Source of the DNA: Gammaproteobacteria bacterium
GTDB lineage: Bacteria > Pseudomonadota > Gammaproteobacteria > DSM-16500
Reading direction: 5' to 3'
NCBI GenBank assembly: GCA_021323555.1
Contig: JAJONP010000037.1
Location: forward strand, 1 to 31,415
Length of the DNA: 31,415 nt
This document shows, in pieces, positions 1-8,235 of the stretch. The notes below the pieces were generated by a model. That model was not told the origin of the DNA. It made no database searches and saw nothing but the letters and a program-made list of their open reading frames with translations. Position numbers and translations under genes: made by a program. How positions within the stretch are numbered: the first letter of the stretch is position 1; every line of letters begins with the position of its first letter.

Positions 1-135
1 TTCACTTTCCAGCAAGGAATCTATCCGAACGGGCTCTTGCAACAGCTCAGACAAAAACCCTTCTAATATCGCAAAATTCGCCTTTTGACGCAGAATATTT
101 TTAATCGCCCAGTCGAAGCGAACGAGTTTTTGCAT
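1..135 (-). CDS. Rpn-family PD-(D/E)XK nuclease/putative transposase, N-terminal part
   Basis: Only the first 45 codons lie in the window; the gene continues past the left edge. The start MQKLVRFDWAIKNILRQKAN, followed by a segment rich in EGFLSELL-type residues, is the typical beginning of the Rpn (recombination-promoting nuclease, formerly transposase_31/TIGR01784) family. These proteins carry a PD-(D/E)XK nuclease core and are linked to RecA-independent recombination in E. coli. The ATG at 133-135 is preceded by a GAG-containing purine stretch and a good promoter at 175-202. The catalytic residues lie outside the window, so activity cannot be judged. A second gene of the same family enters at the right edge. 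Confidence 0.8.
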   Translation of the reverse strand, partial: MQKLVRFDWAIKNILRQKANFAILEGFLSELLQEPVRIDSLLESE

Positions 136-174
136 ACGCTTTCTCTACCTCTTTACTCTGCCTTGTAGAACCAA

Positions 175-202
175 ATTGTATCGAAAAGAGCATAAATCAC
201 AA
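175..202 (-). promoter_or_regulatory. Sigma-70 promoter for the Rpn-family gene
   Basis: Reading the minus strand, a -35 box TTGTGA (197-202) and a -10 box TACAAT (175-180) are separated by 16 nt, about 40 nt before the ATG at 135. The Rpn gene therefore probably has its own promoter rather than being read only through from prfA. Prediction from sequence only. Confidence 0.5.
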
Positions 203-252
203 GTTCTATTTCAGGGTATGTATAATTCTTTCCCATTTTCAGTTAACAAATA

Positions 253-1335
253 TCATTCACCTATTTGCGCTAATAAATCTGCTTGATATTCGCGTGATAA
301 AGCTTCAATCACTGGCTTTAAATTCCCTTCAATAATATCAGACAATTGATAAAGCGTTAGATTGATCCGATGATCGGTTAAACGTCCTTGTGGAAAATTA
401 TAAGTACGAATCCGTTCGGAGCGATCGCCCGTACCGACTAAATCACGGCGAGCATCTGCCTGTTGTTGTTGTTGTTTACGACGTTCTTCGGCAAGAATTT
501 TAGCTTTCAATAATGACATCGCACGTGCACGGTTTTTATGCTGAGACCGTTCATCCTGGCATTCCACTACAGTTCCTGTTGGGATATGAGTAATGCGAAT
601 GGCAGAATCTGTTTTTTGTACATGCTGTCCGCCTGCGCCTGACGCACGGAAAGTATCTATACGCAAATCAGCAGGATTAATGACGATCTCTACAATTTCA
701 TCTACTTCAGGTAACACAGCAACCGTACAAGTCGAAGTATGCACACGTCCTTGCGCTTCCGTTTCAGGCACGCGTTGCACACGATGCACGCCTGATTCAA
801 ATTTAAATTGAGAATATGCACCCTGCCCAATAATTTTTAGAATAATTTCTTTATAGCCGCCATGCTCACCATGACTCGCACTGATTAATTCCACTTGCCA
901 ACGCTGTGCTTCCGCATAACGCGCATACATACGATATAAATCACCTGCAAAAATGGCTGCTTCATCACCCCCAGCACCCGCACGGATCTCTAAAAAAATA
1001 TTGCTGTCATCATGAGGATCGCGAGGCAATAAAAAAACCTGAAGCTCTTTTTCTAAAATAATAAGCTGCTCTTCTACATTTTTTAATTCTTCCTTTGCCA
1101 AGGCCTGTAATTCAACATCTGTGCTATTCAATAATTCTTTTATACCTGTTTTATCGTGTGTACACGCTTCATAGCTTTTAAACGTTGTGACAATGGGGCC
1201 AAGTTGCGCATATTCTTTAGATAAATCGCGAAAACGATTTTGCTGTGCAATGGTTTCAGGATCGGATAATAAAGCGCTGACTTCTTCATAACGCTCAGCC
1301 AGTGTCTGTAATTTTTTTAAAATGGAAATTTTCAT
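253..1335 (-). CDS. prfA: Peptide chain release factor 1
   Basis: RF1 recognises UAA and UAG stop codons and triggers hydrolysis of the finished peptide on the ribosome. The 360-residue product has the class I release factor layout: N-terminal helical domain, stop-codon reading loop with the PxT motif as PET at residues 190-192 ([14 protein letters not shown]), and the catalytic GGQ at 235-237 inside [16 protein letters not shown]. Length equals the E. coli protein. The ATG overlaps the hemA stop by 4 nt (ATGA), so translation is probably coupled to hemA, an arrangement shared with E. coli. prmC, the GGQ methylase gene that often follows, is not next here; an Rpn gene starts about 120 bp downstream. 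Confidence 0.97.
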   Translation of the reverse strand: MKISILKKLQTLAERYEEVSALLSDPETIAQQNRFRDLSKEYAQLGPIVTTFKSYEACTHDKTGIKELLNSTDVELQALAKEELKNVEEQLIILEKELQVFLLPRDPHDDSNIFLEIRAGAGGDEAAIFAGDLYRMYARYAEAQRWQVELISASHGEHGGYKEIILKIIGQGAYSQFKFESGVHRVQRVPETEAQGRVHTSTCTVAVLPEVDEIVEIVINPADLRIDTFRASGAGGQHVQKTDSAIRITHIPTGTVVECQDERSQHKNRARAMSLLKAKILAEERRKQQQQQADARRDLVGTGDRSERIRTYNFPQGRLTDHRINLTLYQLSDIIEGNLKPVIEALSREYQADLLAQIGE

Positions 1336-2597
1336 ACTAATTCAAGCTCAGCATCCACAATAGCAGGAATAGAAAATAATTTTTGCGCGACTTCTAAAAT
1401 CTCCAAGCGGCCTTCATAGCCTGCCTGGCGTAATTGCACTGTCGGTGCATGCAGTAGTTTATTAGTGAGGGCATAAGAAAAACTGGTGAGGACTTCTGTA
1501 GGATTATCGCCGCGCTCTAATTGTCGTCTTGCTTTAGTGAGTTCTATCTGACACAAATCTTCTACCTGTTTTCGATAAGCACGAATAGTCGTTGCGACTA
1601 TTGCAACTGAACTTATCCATATCATCAAATCTTGGCTTTTTTCTTTAATCATCTCACGTGCTTTATCAGCCGCATGTTCACGTCCGCGTATATTTTGCTG
1701 AATGATAAATTTCAAATCATCAATCGAATGAAGACGAATATGGCTTAATTCAGCCGCTGTAGGCTCAATGTCCCGTGGCACGGCTATATCGACTATCAAT
1801 AACGCATTTTCACAGGCAGCCAACATTGATTTAGTCACAATCGGCAAAGTACTTCCTGTTGCTGAAATAATAATATTAACTTCTGATAAAATTTCTGGTA
1901 ATTTCTTTAATGAAATGAGTTCACATTGATATTGTTCAGAAAAAATTGTCGCATTATCCGGATTACGATTTGCAATCACAATGCGTTTAGGTGGATGAAT
2001 TTTTAAATAACGCATCATTAAATCCACAGCAACACCCGCGCCTATCAATAACACACTGGCTTCGCTAAATGATTCAGAATAATTATTTCTTATAAAATTA
2101 ACTGCCGCAGATGAAACTGAAACAGGACATGCACCAATAGATGTACTCGTACGCACTTCTTTGGCTGCTGCGAAGACTTCTTGAAATAATCGATTAAATA
2201 TCGTACCTATCGCACCCAAAATACAACTTTCAGAAAATGCATCTTTCATTTGTCTTAAAATTTCAGATTCGCCTAGTACCATCGAATCTAAGCCGCAGGC
2301 CACATTCATAATATGTTCTATAGCATCTCTGTCTTGGTAACAATATAGGAAGGGGGCAAGATCGTCATGTTGCACTCGATGCTGACGACAAAACCAATTC
2401 ATCACTTGCATTTCATGATCTGTAACACAATATAATTCAGAACGATTACATGTCGATAACAAAACCGCTTCACTCATATTTTCTTGATTGATTAAATCCG
2501 CTAAATACAGGGCTATTTTTTCAGGCGCAAACGTCACTTGCTCTCGCAAGGCAATAGGCGCAGTTTTGTGGTTTATTCCGCAGACAAAGATAGGCAT
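1332..2597 (-). CDS. hemA: Glutamyl-tRNA reductase
   Basis: Reduces glutamyl-tRNA(Glu) to glutamate-1-semialdehyde with NADPH, the first committed step of C5-pathway tetrapyrrole synthesis. The 421-aa protein shows the N-terminal catalytic domain starting [14 protein letters not shown], with the nucleophile Cys50 in [10 protein letters not shown] at the same number as in E. coli, the conserved [13 protein letters not shown] block, a Rossmann NADPH domain with GAG around residues 187-189, and a C-terminal helical dimerisation domain. The start ATG has no clear Shine-Dalgarno sequence (AATGTAACCAA precedes it), suggesting weak initiation. It forms an operon with prfA through a 4-nt overlap and has its own promoter upstream. 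Confidence 0.97.
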   Translation of the reverse strand: MPIFVCGINHKTAPIALREQVTFAPEKIALYLADLINQENMSEAVLLSTCNRSELYCVTDHEMQVMNWFCRQHRVQHDDLAPFLYCYQDRDAIEHIMNVACGLDSMVLGESEILRQMKDAFSESCILGAIGTIFNRLFQEVFAAAKEVRTSTSIGACPVSVSSAAVNFIRNNYSESFSEASVLLIGAGVAVDLMMRYLKIHPPKRIVIANRNPDNATIFSEQYQCELISLKKLPEILSEVNIIISATGSTLPIVTKSMLAACENALLIVDIAVPRDIEPTAAELSHIRLHSIDDLKFIIQQNIRGREHAADKAREMIKEKSQDLMIWISSVAIVATTIRAYRKQVEDLCQIELTKARRQLERGDNPTEVLTSFSYALTNKLLHAPTVQLRQAGYEGRLEILEVAQKLFSIPAIVDAELELV

Positions 2598-2630
2598 TTG
2601 GTTACATTCATGATAAATAAAAGTTAGGGT

Positions 2631-2660
2631 ATTTTAAGGGAAATTATTAAAAAAAGCCAA
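2631..2660 (-). promoter_or_regulatory. Predicted promoter of hemA-prfA
   Basis: On the minus strand a -35 box TTGGCT (2655-2660) and a -10 box TAAAAT (2631-2636) are 18 nt apart, placing the transcript start about 25 nt before the hemA ATG. The match is moderate. It lies next to the palindromic repeat at 2672-2716. Confidence 0.45.
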
Positions 2661-2671
2661 AGCATATAATG

Positions 2672-2716
2672 ATGGATTAGACGCGCTTTTTGCGTTGTAA
2701 TCCACCCTACCCTACC
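2672..2716. repeat. Interspersed palindromic repeat, copy 1
   Basis: The sequence pairs GGATTA-ACGC on the left with GCGT-TAATCC on the right around a short T-rich loop, followed by a CACCCTACCCTACC tail. A close relative sits at 21055-21098. GGTGGATTA...TAATCCACC palindromes of this kind are widespread small repeats in proteobacterial genomes. Here it lies between the 3' end of pth and the hemA promoter, where it could stabilise or end the pth message, although there is no T-run typical of an intrinsic terminator. Confidence 0.65.
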
Positions 2717-2757
2717 AAGCAGACAGCTTCTATACCAATTTCAAGAGTTACTTGCTT

Positions 2758-3351
2758 CTAGGAGGGACCCCTTGTATGCAATTGATGCATAGCTTTTTGA
2801 TATTCTCCCATCAGCATCAATGGCATTATTTTATCTGCCTCCTGCAAAGCTAAATCAATCAATTCACGCTCTCCTTTTTTAGGCGGTTTTAACACATAAT
2901 CAACAACTTCTTTGCTATTCCCAGGACGCCCGACCCCAATCCGCAACCTATAAAACTGATGGCTCCCTAAATGTTGAATCACATCCCGAAGTCCATTATG
3001 CCCTCCATGACCACCTCCAAATTTCAGGCGCACATCACCCACAGGTAAATCAATCTCATCATGGGCCACTAAAATAGCCTCTGGCGGAATTTTATAATAA
3101 CTTGCGAGCGATTTGACTGCTTGCCCACTGTGATTCATGAATGTAGTAGGGACCAACAGGTGGCAATCATGCTCATATACTCGCGTCAGACAGTATAACC
3201 CTTGGAATTGATTAGCTGCACGCAAAACAGCATGCCCTGCATCAGCCAATCCTGTCACAAACCAAGCGCCGGCATTATGCCGGGTTCGCCCATATTCTGC
3301 ACCAGGATTAGCTAAACCTACAATCAATTGAATGCCAGGCTGTGATGACAA
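2758..3351 (-). CDS. pth: Peptidyl-tRNA hydrolase
   Basis: Recycles peptidyl-tRNA that falls off the ribosome by cutting the ester between peptide and tRNA. The 197-aa product has the bacterial Pth hallmarks: LIVGLANPGAEYGRTRHNAG with Asn15 and catalytic His25, Asp98 in VAHDEIDLPVG, and Asn119 in GGHGGHNGLRD. These equal E. coli Asn10, His20, Asp93 and Asn114 with a five-residue N-terminal shift. It follows rplY by 16 bp, the conserved rplY-pth operon order of gammaproteobacteria, and very likely depends on the rplY promoter. ychF, often next, is absent here. Confidence 0.97.
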   Translation of the reverse strand: MSSQPGIQLIVGLANPGAEYGRTRHNAGAWFVTGLADAGHAVLRAANQFQGLYCLTRVYEHDCHLLVPTTFMNHSGQAVKSLASYYKIPPEAILVAHDEIDLPVGDVRLKFGGGHGGHNGLRDVIQHLGSHQFYRLRIGVGRPGNSKEVVDYVLKPPKKGERELIDLALQEADKIMPLMLMGEYQKAMHQLHTRGPS

Positions 3352-3367
3352 TGCATCTTCCTTTTAT

Positions 3368-4063
3368 CTATTTACCTTTGGCTTCGGCACTTTCTTGAGA
3401 CGATGATGCTGCCTCACCCTCGGCAGGAGCTGCTGCTTCACTTTCTGTTACCTCTGCTACAGGAACTTCTTCTTCAATAATCTTTGGAATATGTAAAGAA
3501 ACAACAGGTAAGTCATGTCCTTCAACACCATGCGCTAATGCAACCAACTCAACGCCTTTCGGTAATTTCAATTCACTCAAATGTAACACTTGATCTAACA
3601 CAAATTCTTTCACATCCACCGCAATAAATTCAGGTAAATCATCCGGCAAGCAAGATACTTCCACATCGTTCATAGAATGCGAAAACACGCCACCTTCTTT
3701 CACACCAGGCGCCTCTTCCTGGCCTATAAAATGCAATGGCACATGCATGTGTAATTTTTGATCCGCGCGAACACGTAAAAAATCCATGTGCGAAATGCGT
3801 GGTTTTGACGGATTACGCTGCATCGCCTTCAAAATCACTTTTTCGCCTTTGCCGTTAATATTTAACTTTAAAATACGTGAATAAAATGCTTCATTGGCTA
3901 ACGCATGAGACACTTTATCATGCTCTAAAGTCAGCGAAATAGCGGTTTCACCTGCGCCATAAACTACAGCAGGAATTTTATTGGCATGACGTAGGCGGCG
4001 GCTCGCACCTTTCCCTATATCTGCCCGAACTTGAGCATCAAGTTCAAATGTAATGGATGACAT
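3368..4063 (-). CDS. rplY: 50S ribosomal protein L25, long CTC/TL5 form
   Basis: L25 binds 5S rRNA in the large subunit. The product is 231 aa: an N-terminal L25 domain (about residues 1-95, including GKGASRRLRHANKIPAVVYG), a C-terminal beta domain of the TL5/CTC type (about 100-190), and an acidic, Ala/Ser/Glu-rich tail of about 35 residues. The frame is open further upstream, but this ATG is chosen because the protein family begins here (MSSITFELDAQVR) and GGAG lies 10 nt before it. A strong promoter and a leader hairpin with a T-run lie just upstream. pth follows in the same operon. Confidence 0.95.
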   Translation of the reverse strand: MSSITFELDAQVRADIGKGASRRLRHANKIPAVVYGAGETAISLTLEHDKVSHALANEAFYSRILKLNINGKGEKVILKAMQRNPSKPRISHMDFLRVRADQKLHMHVPLHFIGQEEAPGVKEGGVFSHSMNDVEVSCLPDDLPEFIAVDVKEFVLDQVLHLSELKLPKGVELVALAHGVEGHDLPVVSLHIPKIIEEEVPVAEVTESEAAAPAEGEAASSSQESAEAKGK

Positions 4064-4085
4064 AGTATTTTTTCTCCAGATAAAT

Positions 4086-4123
4086 AAAAAACCCCCTCTC
4101 TGCGACCAAGACGGGGAAGAGGG
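4086..4123 (-). terminator. Terminator-like hairpin in the rplY leader
   Basis: Read on the minus strand, CCCTCT (4118-4123) can pair with AGAGGG (4094-4099) across an 18-nt loop, and the 3' arm runs through GGGGG directly into TTTTTT (4086-4091). The hairpin begins almost at the predicted transcript start and ends about 23 nt before the rplY ATG, so it belongs to the rplY message itself. It may be an attenuator or a translational control element. The stem is short and pairing has not been calculated. Confidence 0.45.
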
Positions 4124-4126
4124 CGT

Positions 4127-4155
4127 ATTGTAAAGAAGTGAATCAGCAAGCGCAA
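4127..4155 (-). promoter_or_regulatory. Sigma-70 promoter of rplY-pth
   Basis: On the minus strand -35 TTGCGC (4150-4155) and -10 TACAAT (4127-4132) are separated by exactly 17 nt. The expected start is near 4120, giving a leader of about 57 nt. It lies between the yoeB stop codon region and rplY, so the ribosomal operon can be transcribed independently of the toxin-antitoxin genes. Confidence 0.6.
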
Positions 4156-4173
4156 GGGAAGTATGAGCGCTCC

Positions 4174-4431
4174 TCATCTATAATGATAACGACATTGAAA
4201 AACAATAATCTCAGTCTTTTTTACTTCATAAACAAGGCGGTGCTCATCGTTTATTCTTCTCGACCATTTTCCTGCTAAATCAAATTTAAGGGGTTCTGGT
4301 TTCCCCAATCCACTATAAGGCGTTTTTTGAATATCTTTCAAGAGCGCATTAATTTTTTTCAGGATACTTTTATCAGTAGCTTGCCAATATAAATATCCTT
4401 CCCACGCTAAATTTGTCCAACAGAAATTCAT
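4174..4431 (-). CDS. yoeB: YoeB-family type II toxin, ribosome-dependent mRNA endonuclease
   Basis: YoeB cleaves mRNA at the ribosomal A site and is neutralised by YefM. The 85-aa protein aligns residue for residue with E. coli YoeB: Glu46 in GKPEPLKF, SRRI, Arg65 in DEHRLVY, and the C-terminal RYHY with catalytic His83 and Tyr84. All key residues are present, so the toxin appears intact. Its ATG overlaps the antitoxin stop by 4 nt, ensuring the antitoxin is made first. The pair is inserted between thyA and rplY, two housekeeping units; toxin-antitoxin pairs of this family are often horizontally moved. Confidence 0.95.
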   Translation of the reverse strand: MNFCWTNLAWEGYLYWQATDKSILKKINALLKDIQKTPYSGLGKPEPLKFDLAGKWSRRINDEHRLVYEVKKTEIIVFQCRYHYR

Positions 4432-4682
4432 TCGTGTAGTAAGCCTTTTTTGTGATATTCCCCTTTTTCATACTGCTTAATACTTTCTCTTAAATTCTCT
4501 GCATTCGCAGGACTGCGGAGTAAATAGGCTGTTTCTTCAATAGCGTTATAATCAGCTAATGACATCATCACAACCGAACGTGCTTTCTCTCTGGTAATAA
4601 TAATAGGCTCATGCTCATCACAAACACGTTCCATTGTCGTTACCAAATTTTTTCTTGCCTCGGAATAAGAAATTGCATCCAT
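4428..4682 (-). CDS. yefM: YefM-family antitoxin
   Basis: An 84-aa Phd/YefM antitoxin (MDAISYSEARKNL..., then EPIIITR...VVMMSLADYNAIEETAYLL). The N-terminal half is the dimeric DNA-binding Phd fold that autorepresses the operon; the flexible C-terminus wraps YoeB. An alternative ATG lies 15 nt upstream (4697), but the family begins with MD-ISYSEAR and an AGGGG ribosome binding site sits properly before 4682. The gene directly precedes and overlaps yoeB. A perfect TGTACA palindrome lies 18 nt upstream over the -10 box. Confidence 0.93.
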   Translation of the reverse strand: MDAISYSEARKNLVTTMERVCDEHEPIIITREKARSVVMMSLADYNAIEETAYLLRSPANAENLRESIKQYEKGEYHKKGLLHE

Positions 4683-4700
4683 TAAGACACCCCTCATATC

Positions 4701-4740
4701 TTGTACAATGTATTGTACAATTTAAATCCTATCATTGCAA
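4701..4740 (-). promoter_or_regulatory. yefM-yoeB promoter with overlapping YefM operator
   Basis: A perfect inverted repeat, TTGTACAAT-GT-ATTGTACAA (4701-4720), carries two TGTACA cores. On the minus strand -35 TTGCAA (4735-4740) and -10 TACAAT (4712-4717) are 17 nt apart, so the operator covers the -10 box. YefM of E. coli is known to bind TGTACA hexamers in its own promoter. The site therefore fits conditional autorepression by YefM and YefM-YoeB. Confidence 0.8.
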
Positions 4741-4743
4741 CAT

Positions 4744-5538
4744 TTAAACTGCCACTTCTCCTTTAATAGGGGGATGTGCTTGATAATTCATTACCTCAAA
4801 ATCATCAAACTGATAATCAAAAATAGAATCGGGTTTACGTTTGATATGTAACTTTGGCAAAGCTAAAGGTTCGCGAGATAATTGCAAATTCACCTGTTCC
4901 AAGTGATTCTTATAGATATGGCAATCACCCCCTGTCCAAACAAATTCTCCCACTTCTAAATCACATTGCTGTGCGATCATATGTGTTAACAATGAATACG
5001 ATGCAATATTAAAAGGCACTCCCAGAAAAGAATCCGCAGAACGTTGATAAGATTGACAGGATAATTTATTGTTTACAACATAAAATTGAAATAATAAATG
5101 GCAAGGCGGCAATACCATTTTAGATAATTCCCCCACATTCCATGCATTAACAATCAAACGTCGTGAATCAGGATTATTTTTAATGGATTCAACCAATATA
5201 CTGATTTGATCAATCGTTTGGCCGTCTGGCGCTGGCCAGGCACGCCATTGTTTGCCATAAACAGGCCCCAGATTACCTTGATTGTCCGCCCATTCGTCCC
5301 AAATAGTCACTTTATTATCTTGCAAATAGCGTATATTCGTATCGCCACGCAAAAACCAAAGTAATTCATAAATAATACTACGCAATGATAGCTTTTTTGT
5401 CGTCACTAAAGGAAACCCTTTCGTTAAATCAAAGCGCATTTGATAACCGAATACGCTCAACGTACCTGTACCGGTTCGATCTTGTTTTTCCACGCCCGTG
5501 GTAGAAATATGCCGTAAAAAATCTAAATATTGCTGCAT
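4744..5538 (-). CDS. thyA: Thymidylate synthase
   Basis: Methylates dUMP to dTMP using 5,10-methylenetetrahydrofolate. The product has 264 residues, the same as E. coli ThyA, with the nucleophile Cys146 in [12 protein letters not shown], the phosphate-binding RRLIVNAWN segment (Arg126-127), the [15 protein letters not shown] dUMP contact region and the terminal AV. The ATG is preceded by AGGATGTATAC, whose AGG overlaps the stop codon of lgt (TAG at 5548-5550), so lgt and thyA are translationally close. The lgt-thyA order is conserved in gammaproteobacteria. Confidence 0.98.
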   Translation of the reverse strand: MQQYLDFLRHISTTGVEKQDRTGTGTLSVFGYQMRFDLTKGFPLVTTKKLSLRSIIYELLWFLRGDTNIRYLQDNKVTIWDEWADNQGNLGPVYGKQWRAWPAPDGQTIDQISILVESIKNNPDSRRLIVNAWNVGELSKMVLPPCHLLFQFYVVNNKLSCQSYQRSADSFLGVPFNIASYSLLTHMIAQQCDLEVGEFVWTGGDCHIYKNHLEQVNLQLSREPLALPKLHIKRKPDSIFDYQFDDFEVMNYQAHPPIKGEVAV

Positions 5539-5547
5539 GTATACATC

Positions 5548-6336
5548 CTATTTTTTTCTGAAATTGCTCCAAGCTAACATTGCTATGCCTGCTATTATCA
5601 TGGGTAACGATAATAACTGCCCCTTTGTCAACCAGCCAAACGCTACAAAACCTACCTGCCAATCAGGTTCACGAAAAAATTCCACACCGAAACGAAACAA
5701 TCCATAGCACACTAAAAATAAACCGGACACCAACCAACGAGGTCTATACTTTGCTGAAAATGACCATAAAATAATAAATAATAAAACACCTTCCAAAAAA
5801 AACTCATAAAGCTGTGAAGGATGACGCGGCAACTCACCCCCGCGCGGAAAAATCATCGCCCACGGCACATCCGTTACACGCCCCCACAATTCATCATTAA
5901 TAAAATTACCGATACGCCCGGCTCCTAACCCAATAGGCACCACAGGTGCTATAAAATCTGTTAAATCAACGACTGATTTATTTATTTTTTTAGCATAAAG
6001 GCAAAGCGCAAGAATAACGCCTATTAAACCGCCATGAAATGACATACCGCCTTGCCATACTTGAAACAGTGATAAAGGATGCGCTATTAAATTTGAACGC
6101 GCATAAAACAGCATATAACCTAATCGCCCACCTATAATAACGCCTAACGCTGCATAAAATACAATATCTGACAATTGTTCGAGAGTTATTCCTCGTGAAA
6201 AATAAGAGTGCGTTAAACGTAACCTTAGCATTCCCCAGCAAGCAATAAAACTAAAAAGATACATCAACCCATACCAAAAAATAGAGAATGAGCCAATTTG
6301 AATAGCGATAGGATCAATTGTGGGGTAAGACATCAT
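5548..6336 (-). CDS. lgt: Prolipoprotein diacylglyceryl transferase
   Basis: Inner-membrane enzyme that transfers diacylglycerol from phosphatidylglycerol to the lipobox cysteine of prolipoproteins. About 262 aa with seven predicted membrane helices. The HGG of SFHGGLIGV holds the conserved His, and the Lgt signature [14 protein letters not shown] is present, as is the C-terminal FREPDWQ region. A TTG lies upstream in frame, but ATG at 6336 is preferred: it overlaps the rppH stop as ATGA and the protein then starts [15 protein letters not shown], as in the family. Another ATG follows directly (6333). It sits between rppH and thyA; ptsP, found between rppH and lgt in E. coli, is missing. Confidence 0.96.
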   Translation of the reverse strand: MMSYPTIDPIAIQIGSFSIFWYGLMYLFSFIACWGMLRLRLTHSYFSRGITLEQLSDIVFYAALGVIIGGRLGYMLFYARSNLIAHPLSLFQVWQGGMSFHGGLIGVILALCLYAKKINKSVVDLTDFIAPVVPIGLGAGRIGNFINDELWGRVTDVPWAMIFPRGGELPRHPSQLYEFFLEGVLLFIILWSFSAKYRPRWLVSGLFLVCYGLFRFGVEFFREPDWQVGFVAFGWLTKGQLLSLPMIIAGIAMLAWSNFRKK

Positions 6337-6833
6337 TTTTTTATTTGTTCCCAAAAACGTTTTGACAACACAATACGTGAAAATTCTTTCATTGCCATGC
6401 TATACACTCGTCGCTTAAATGCAACCACCTGCGTCAAAGGATACCAATAACTCACCCACGCCCACGAATCAAACTCAGGGCTACCTGTGGCTGCTAAATT
6501 AATTTGTGCATCGCTTGCTGTCAACTGCAACAAAAACCATTTTTGTTTTTGGCCTATGCAAATAGGTTTCGAATGATAGCGAACTAATTGCTTCGGCAAG
6601 CGATACCGCAACCAACGATGTGTCGAGCTTAGCACTTTCACATCATCAATCTGCAATCCAAGCTCTTCGTATAATTCACGAAACATCGCCTGCTCAGGCG
6701 TTTCATCCTTTTTTACTCCACCTTGAGGAAATTGCCACGCGGGTCTGCCAATACGTTTCGCCAATAAAACTTGTCGTTTTGCGTTGACCAGAATAATACC
6801 AATCCCATGTCTAAAACCTTCTTTATCAATCAC
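6333..6833 (-). CDS. rppH: RNA pyrophosphohydrolase (Nudix)
   Basis: Removes pyrophosphate from the 5' end of mRNAs, which opens them to RNase E decay. The 166-aa product has an intact Nudix box at residues 38-60 ([13 protein letters not shown] followed by [10 protein letters not shown]), with the family start IDKEGFR and the WQFPQGG motif. The start is GTG at 6831-6833, preceded by AGGGTG six nt upstream; no ATG is available there. It overlaps lgt by 4 nt and heads the rppH-lgt-thyA operon. The divergent dapB gene starts 71 bp away, so both promoters lie in that gap. Confidence 0.95.
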   Translation of the reverse strand: MIDKEGFRHGIGIILVNAKRQVLLAKRIGRPAWQFPQGGVKKDETPEQAMFRELYEELGLQIDDVKVLSSTHRWLRYRLPKQLVRYHSKPICIGQKQKWFLLQLTASDAQINLAATGSPEFDSWAWVSYWYPLTQVVAFKRRVYSMAMKEFSRIVLSKRFWEQIKK

Positions 6834-6842
6834 TTTGCACCC

Positions 6843-6871
6843 TACACACCATTAGATTTTATGCTTATAAT
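6843..6871 (+). promoter_or_regulatory. Predicted dapB promoter
   Basis: A consensus -10 box TATAAT (6866-6871) lies 33 nt before the dapB ATG, with a partial -35 TACACA (6843-6848) at 17 nt. A TG dinucleotide just upstream adds support. The same short gap must also hold the rppH promoter on the other strand, which I could not assign. Confidence 0.5.
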
Positions 6872-6904
6872 ACACGCCTAGCGATTTTTAAGAGAATAAA
6901 ATTC

Positions 6905-7645
6905 ATGAATATTCGCGTATTAGTGAGCGGCGCTACTGGCCGCATGGGTCAATTAACTGTCAAAACACTTTCCTCACACCCTGACTTTAGCATAGTAGGC
7001 ATTGCAAATAGAACGCACGACCTCGCTACTGAAATTCAGAAAAGCCAAGCCCAGGTCGTCATTGATTTCACCCAGGCAGAAGTCGCTTTACACAATACTC
7101 AACTCATTATTGATGCTGGCGCACATCCTGTCATTGGCACCAGCGGACTCATGCAAGAGCAAATTACACTCTTACAAGAACGCTGCGCCAAGCTCAAATT
7201 AGGTGGCATTATTGCACCCAACTTTTCATTAGGCGCCATCCTTATGATGAAATATGCACAAAAAATAGTGAAATATTTTCCTGATGTTGAAATTATCGAA
7301 CTGCATCATGCTGGAAAATTAGATAGCCCTTCCGGCACTGCAATTAGAACGGCTGAAATGTTAGCAGAAGCACGTTCCAACATACCTGCGGCTCCGTCAA
7401 CTACACATCGGGATACTATTCCAGGTGCTCGCGGCGCAAACTATCAACATATTCCCATTCACTCAATACGTTTGCCTGGTCTAATGGCACATGAACAAGT
7501 GATATTCGGCGGCACTGGCGAGACACTGCGCATTAGCTATGACACGATTGACCGACATTGCTATATGCCTGGCGTAATTCTAGCATGTCAAAAGGTCATT
7601 CACCTTGATAAGTTAGTCTATGGATTAGAAGCCATCATGGATTAA
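6905..7645 (+). CDS. dapB: 4-hydroxy-tetrahydrodipicolinate reductase
   Basis: Reduces hydroxy-tetrahydrodipicolinate with NAD(P)H in the lysine and diaminopimelate pathway. The 246-aa protein has the dinucleotide-binding start VLVSGATGRMG, IDFT around residues 53-56, GTSG at 78-81, and the active-site signature ELHHAGKLDSPSGTA with His134/His135 and Lys138. It is shorter than E. coli DapB (273 aa) and closer to the compact form; the loop after GRMG is reduced. An AGAG ribosome site precedes the ATG. It stands alone, divergent from rppH. No clear terminator is visible in the 130 bp that follow. Confidence 0.96.
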   Translation: MNIRVLVSGATGRMGQLTVKTLSSHPDFSIVGIANRTHDLATEIQKSQAQVVIDFTQAEVALHNTQLIIDAGAHPVIGTSGLMQEQITLLQERCAKLKLGGIIAPNFSLGAILMMKYAQKIVKYFPDVEIIELHHAGKLDSPSGTAIRTAEMLAEARSNIPAAPSTTHRDTIPGARGANYQHIPIHSIRLPGLMAHEQVIFGGTGETLRISYDTIDRHCYMPGVILACQKVIHLDKLVYGLEAIMD

Positions 7646-7775
7646 AAGCATCCATTGTAGACAGCACTGCCATTAAAAACACAGCTTCCTAAAAATTAGA
7701 AGAACTCCTGTTTTTTTCAACAATAATTAGAACAAAACCCTTTTCCTTATTGTCAGTATCAAACATAAAAAATCC

Positions 7776-8138
7776 CTAGGCAGCAATACCTTCATTATGA
7801 TTGGAGCTACTTGATAGAAGAACTCCCAACCCCTTTTCCGCAATAAGATTAAGTAATCTTAAAGATGTGCCGCGTGGGTGTTTATCACCCTGTTCCCATT
7901 GCCTCACTGTAGATAGAGTCGTATTTAAAAATTTAGCAAAAACAGGCTGACTAACCTTCTCATGCAGACGAATTCTCTTAATCTGTTTTGGCGATAAATC
8001 CTTAACTTTAGGCAGACACAGTTCATCAAATTCTCTCATGGTAGTAGCGTTGATGATGTTGGCATCGTATAAGCCTTTGGCTGTCTCGTGGACAGTTTCC
8101 AGTATACTTGGGTGTTTCTTCTTTTTTGCATTACTCAT
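7776..8138 (-). CDS. HigA/NadS-like XRE-family antitoxin, orphan
   Basis: A 120-aa protein with a Cro/C1-type helix-turn-helix at about residues 55-100 (IRLHEKVSQPVFAKFLNT, then TLSTVRQWEQGDKHPRG) after a basic N-terminus (MSNAKKKKHP). This layout, with the HTH in the second half and LPKVKDLSPKQIKRIR before it, is typical of antitoxins encoded after HigB/RelE toxins (PF06296-type partners). The ATG overlaps, as ATGA, the stop of a short frame that looks like the end of such a toxin (8135-8215). No full toxin is present, so it is probably an orphan regulator. Function beyond DNA binding is inferred. Confidence 0.8.
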   Translation of the reverse strand: MSNAKKKKHPSILETVHETAKGLYDANIINATTMREFDELCLPKVKDLSPKQIKRIRLHEKVSQPVFAKFLNTTLSTVRQWEQGDKHPRGTSLRLLNLIAEKGLGVLLSSSSNHNEGIAA

Positions 8139-8215
8139 GACATCACCTCATATAAGTCACCATTCGCAATCATCTTTTTCAGTTCGCTTTTTAGAATATC
8201 TGATTCTAAAATCAA
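8135..8215 (-). pseudogene. C-terminal remnant of a HigB-like toxin
   Basis: The last 26 codons of a frame end ...ELKKMIANGDLYEVMS and stop in a TGA that overlaps the antitoxin ATG by 4 nt. This is the junction expected for higB-higA operons, and the ELxKxIAxGxLxEV pattern is usual at the C-terminus of PF06296 toxins. Upstream, the frame runs straight into the prlC end (stop at 8236) without toxin-like sequence or a start codon. The toxin body appears to have been deleted. The match is short and made by eye. Confidence 0.5.
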
Positions 8216-8235
8216 ATAGAAAAGAAAATAAGAAC

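Noticed and set aside
253..1335. PET instead of PAT in the RF1 stop-codon reading motif as a sign of altered code use
   Set aside because: PxT with varied middle residue is normal in RF1, and genes in the window end with all three stop codons in the usual way.
4064..4177. Upstream extension of rplY to a 269-aa protein
   Set aside because: The extra 38 residues have no family counterpart and cover the promoter and leader hairpin; ATG 4063 has a proper GGAG site.
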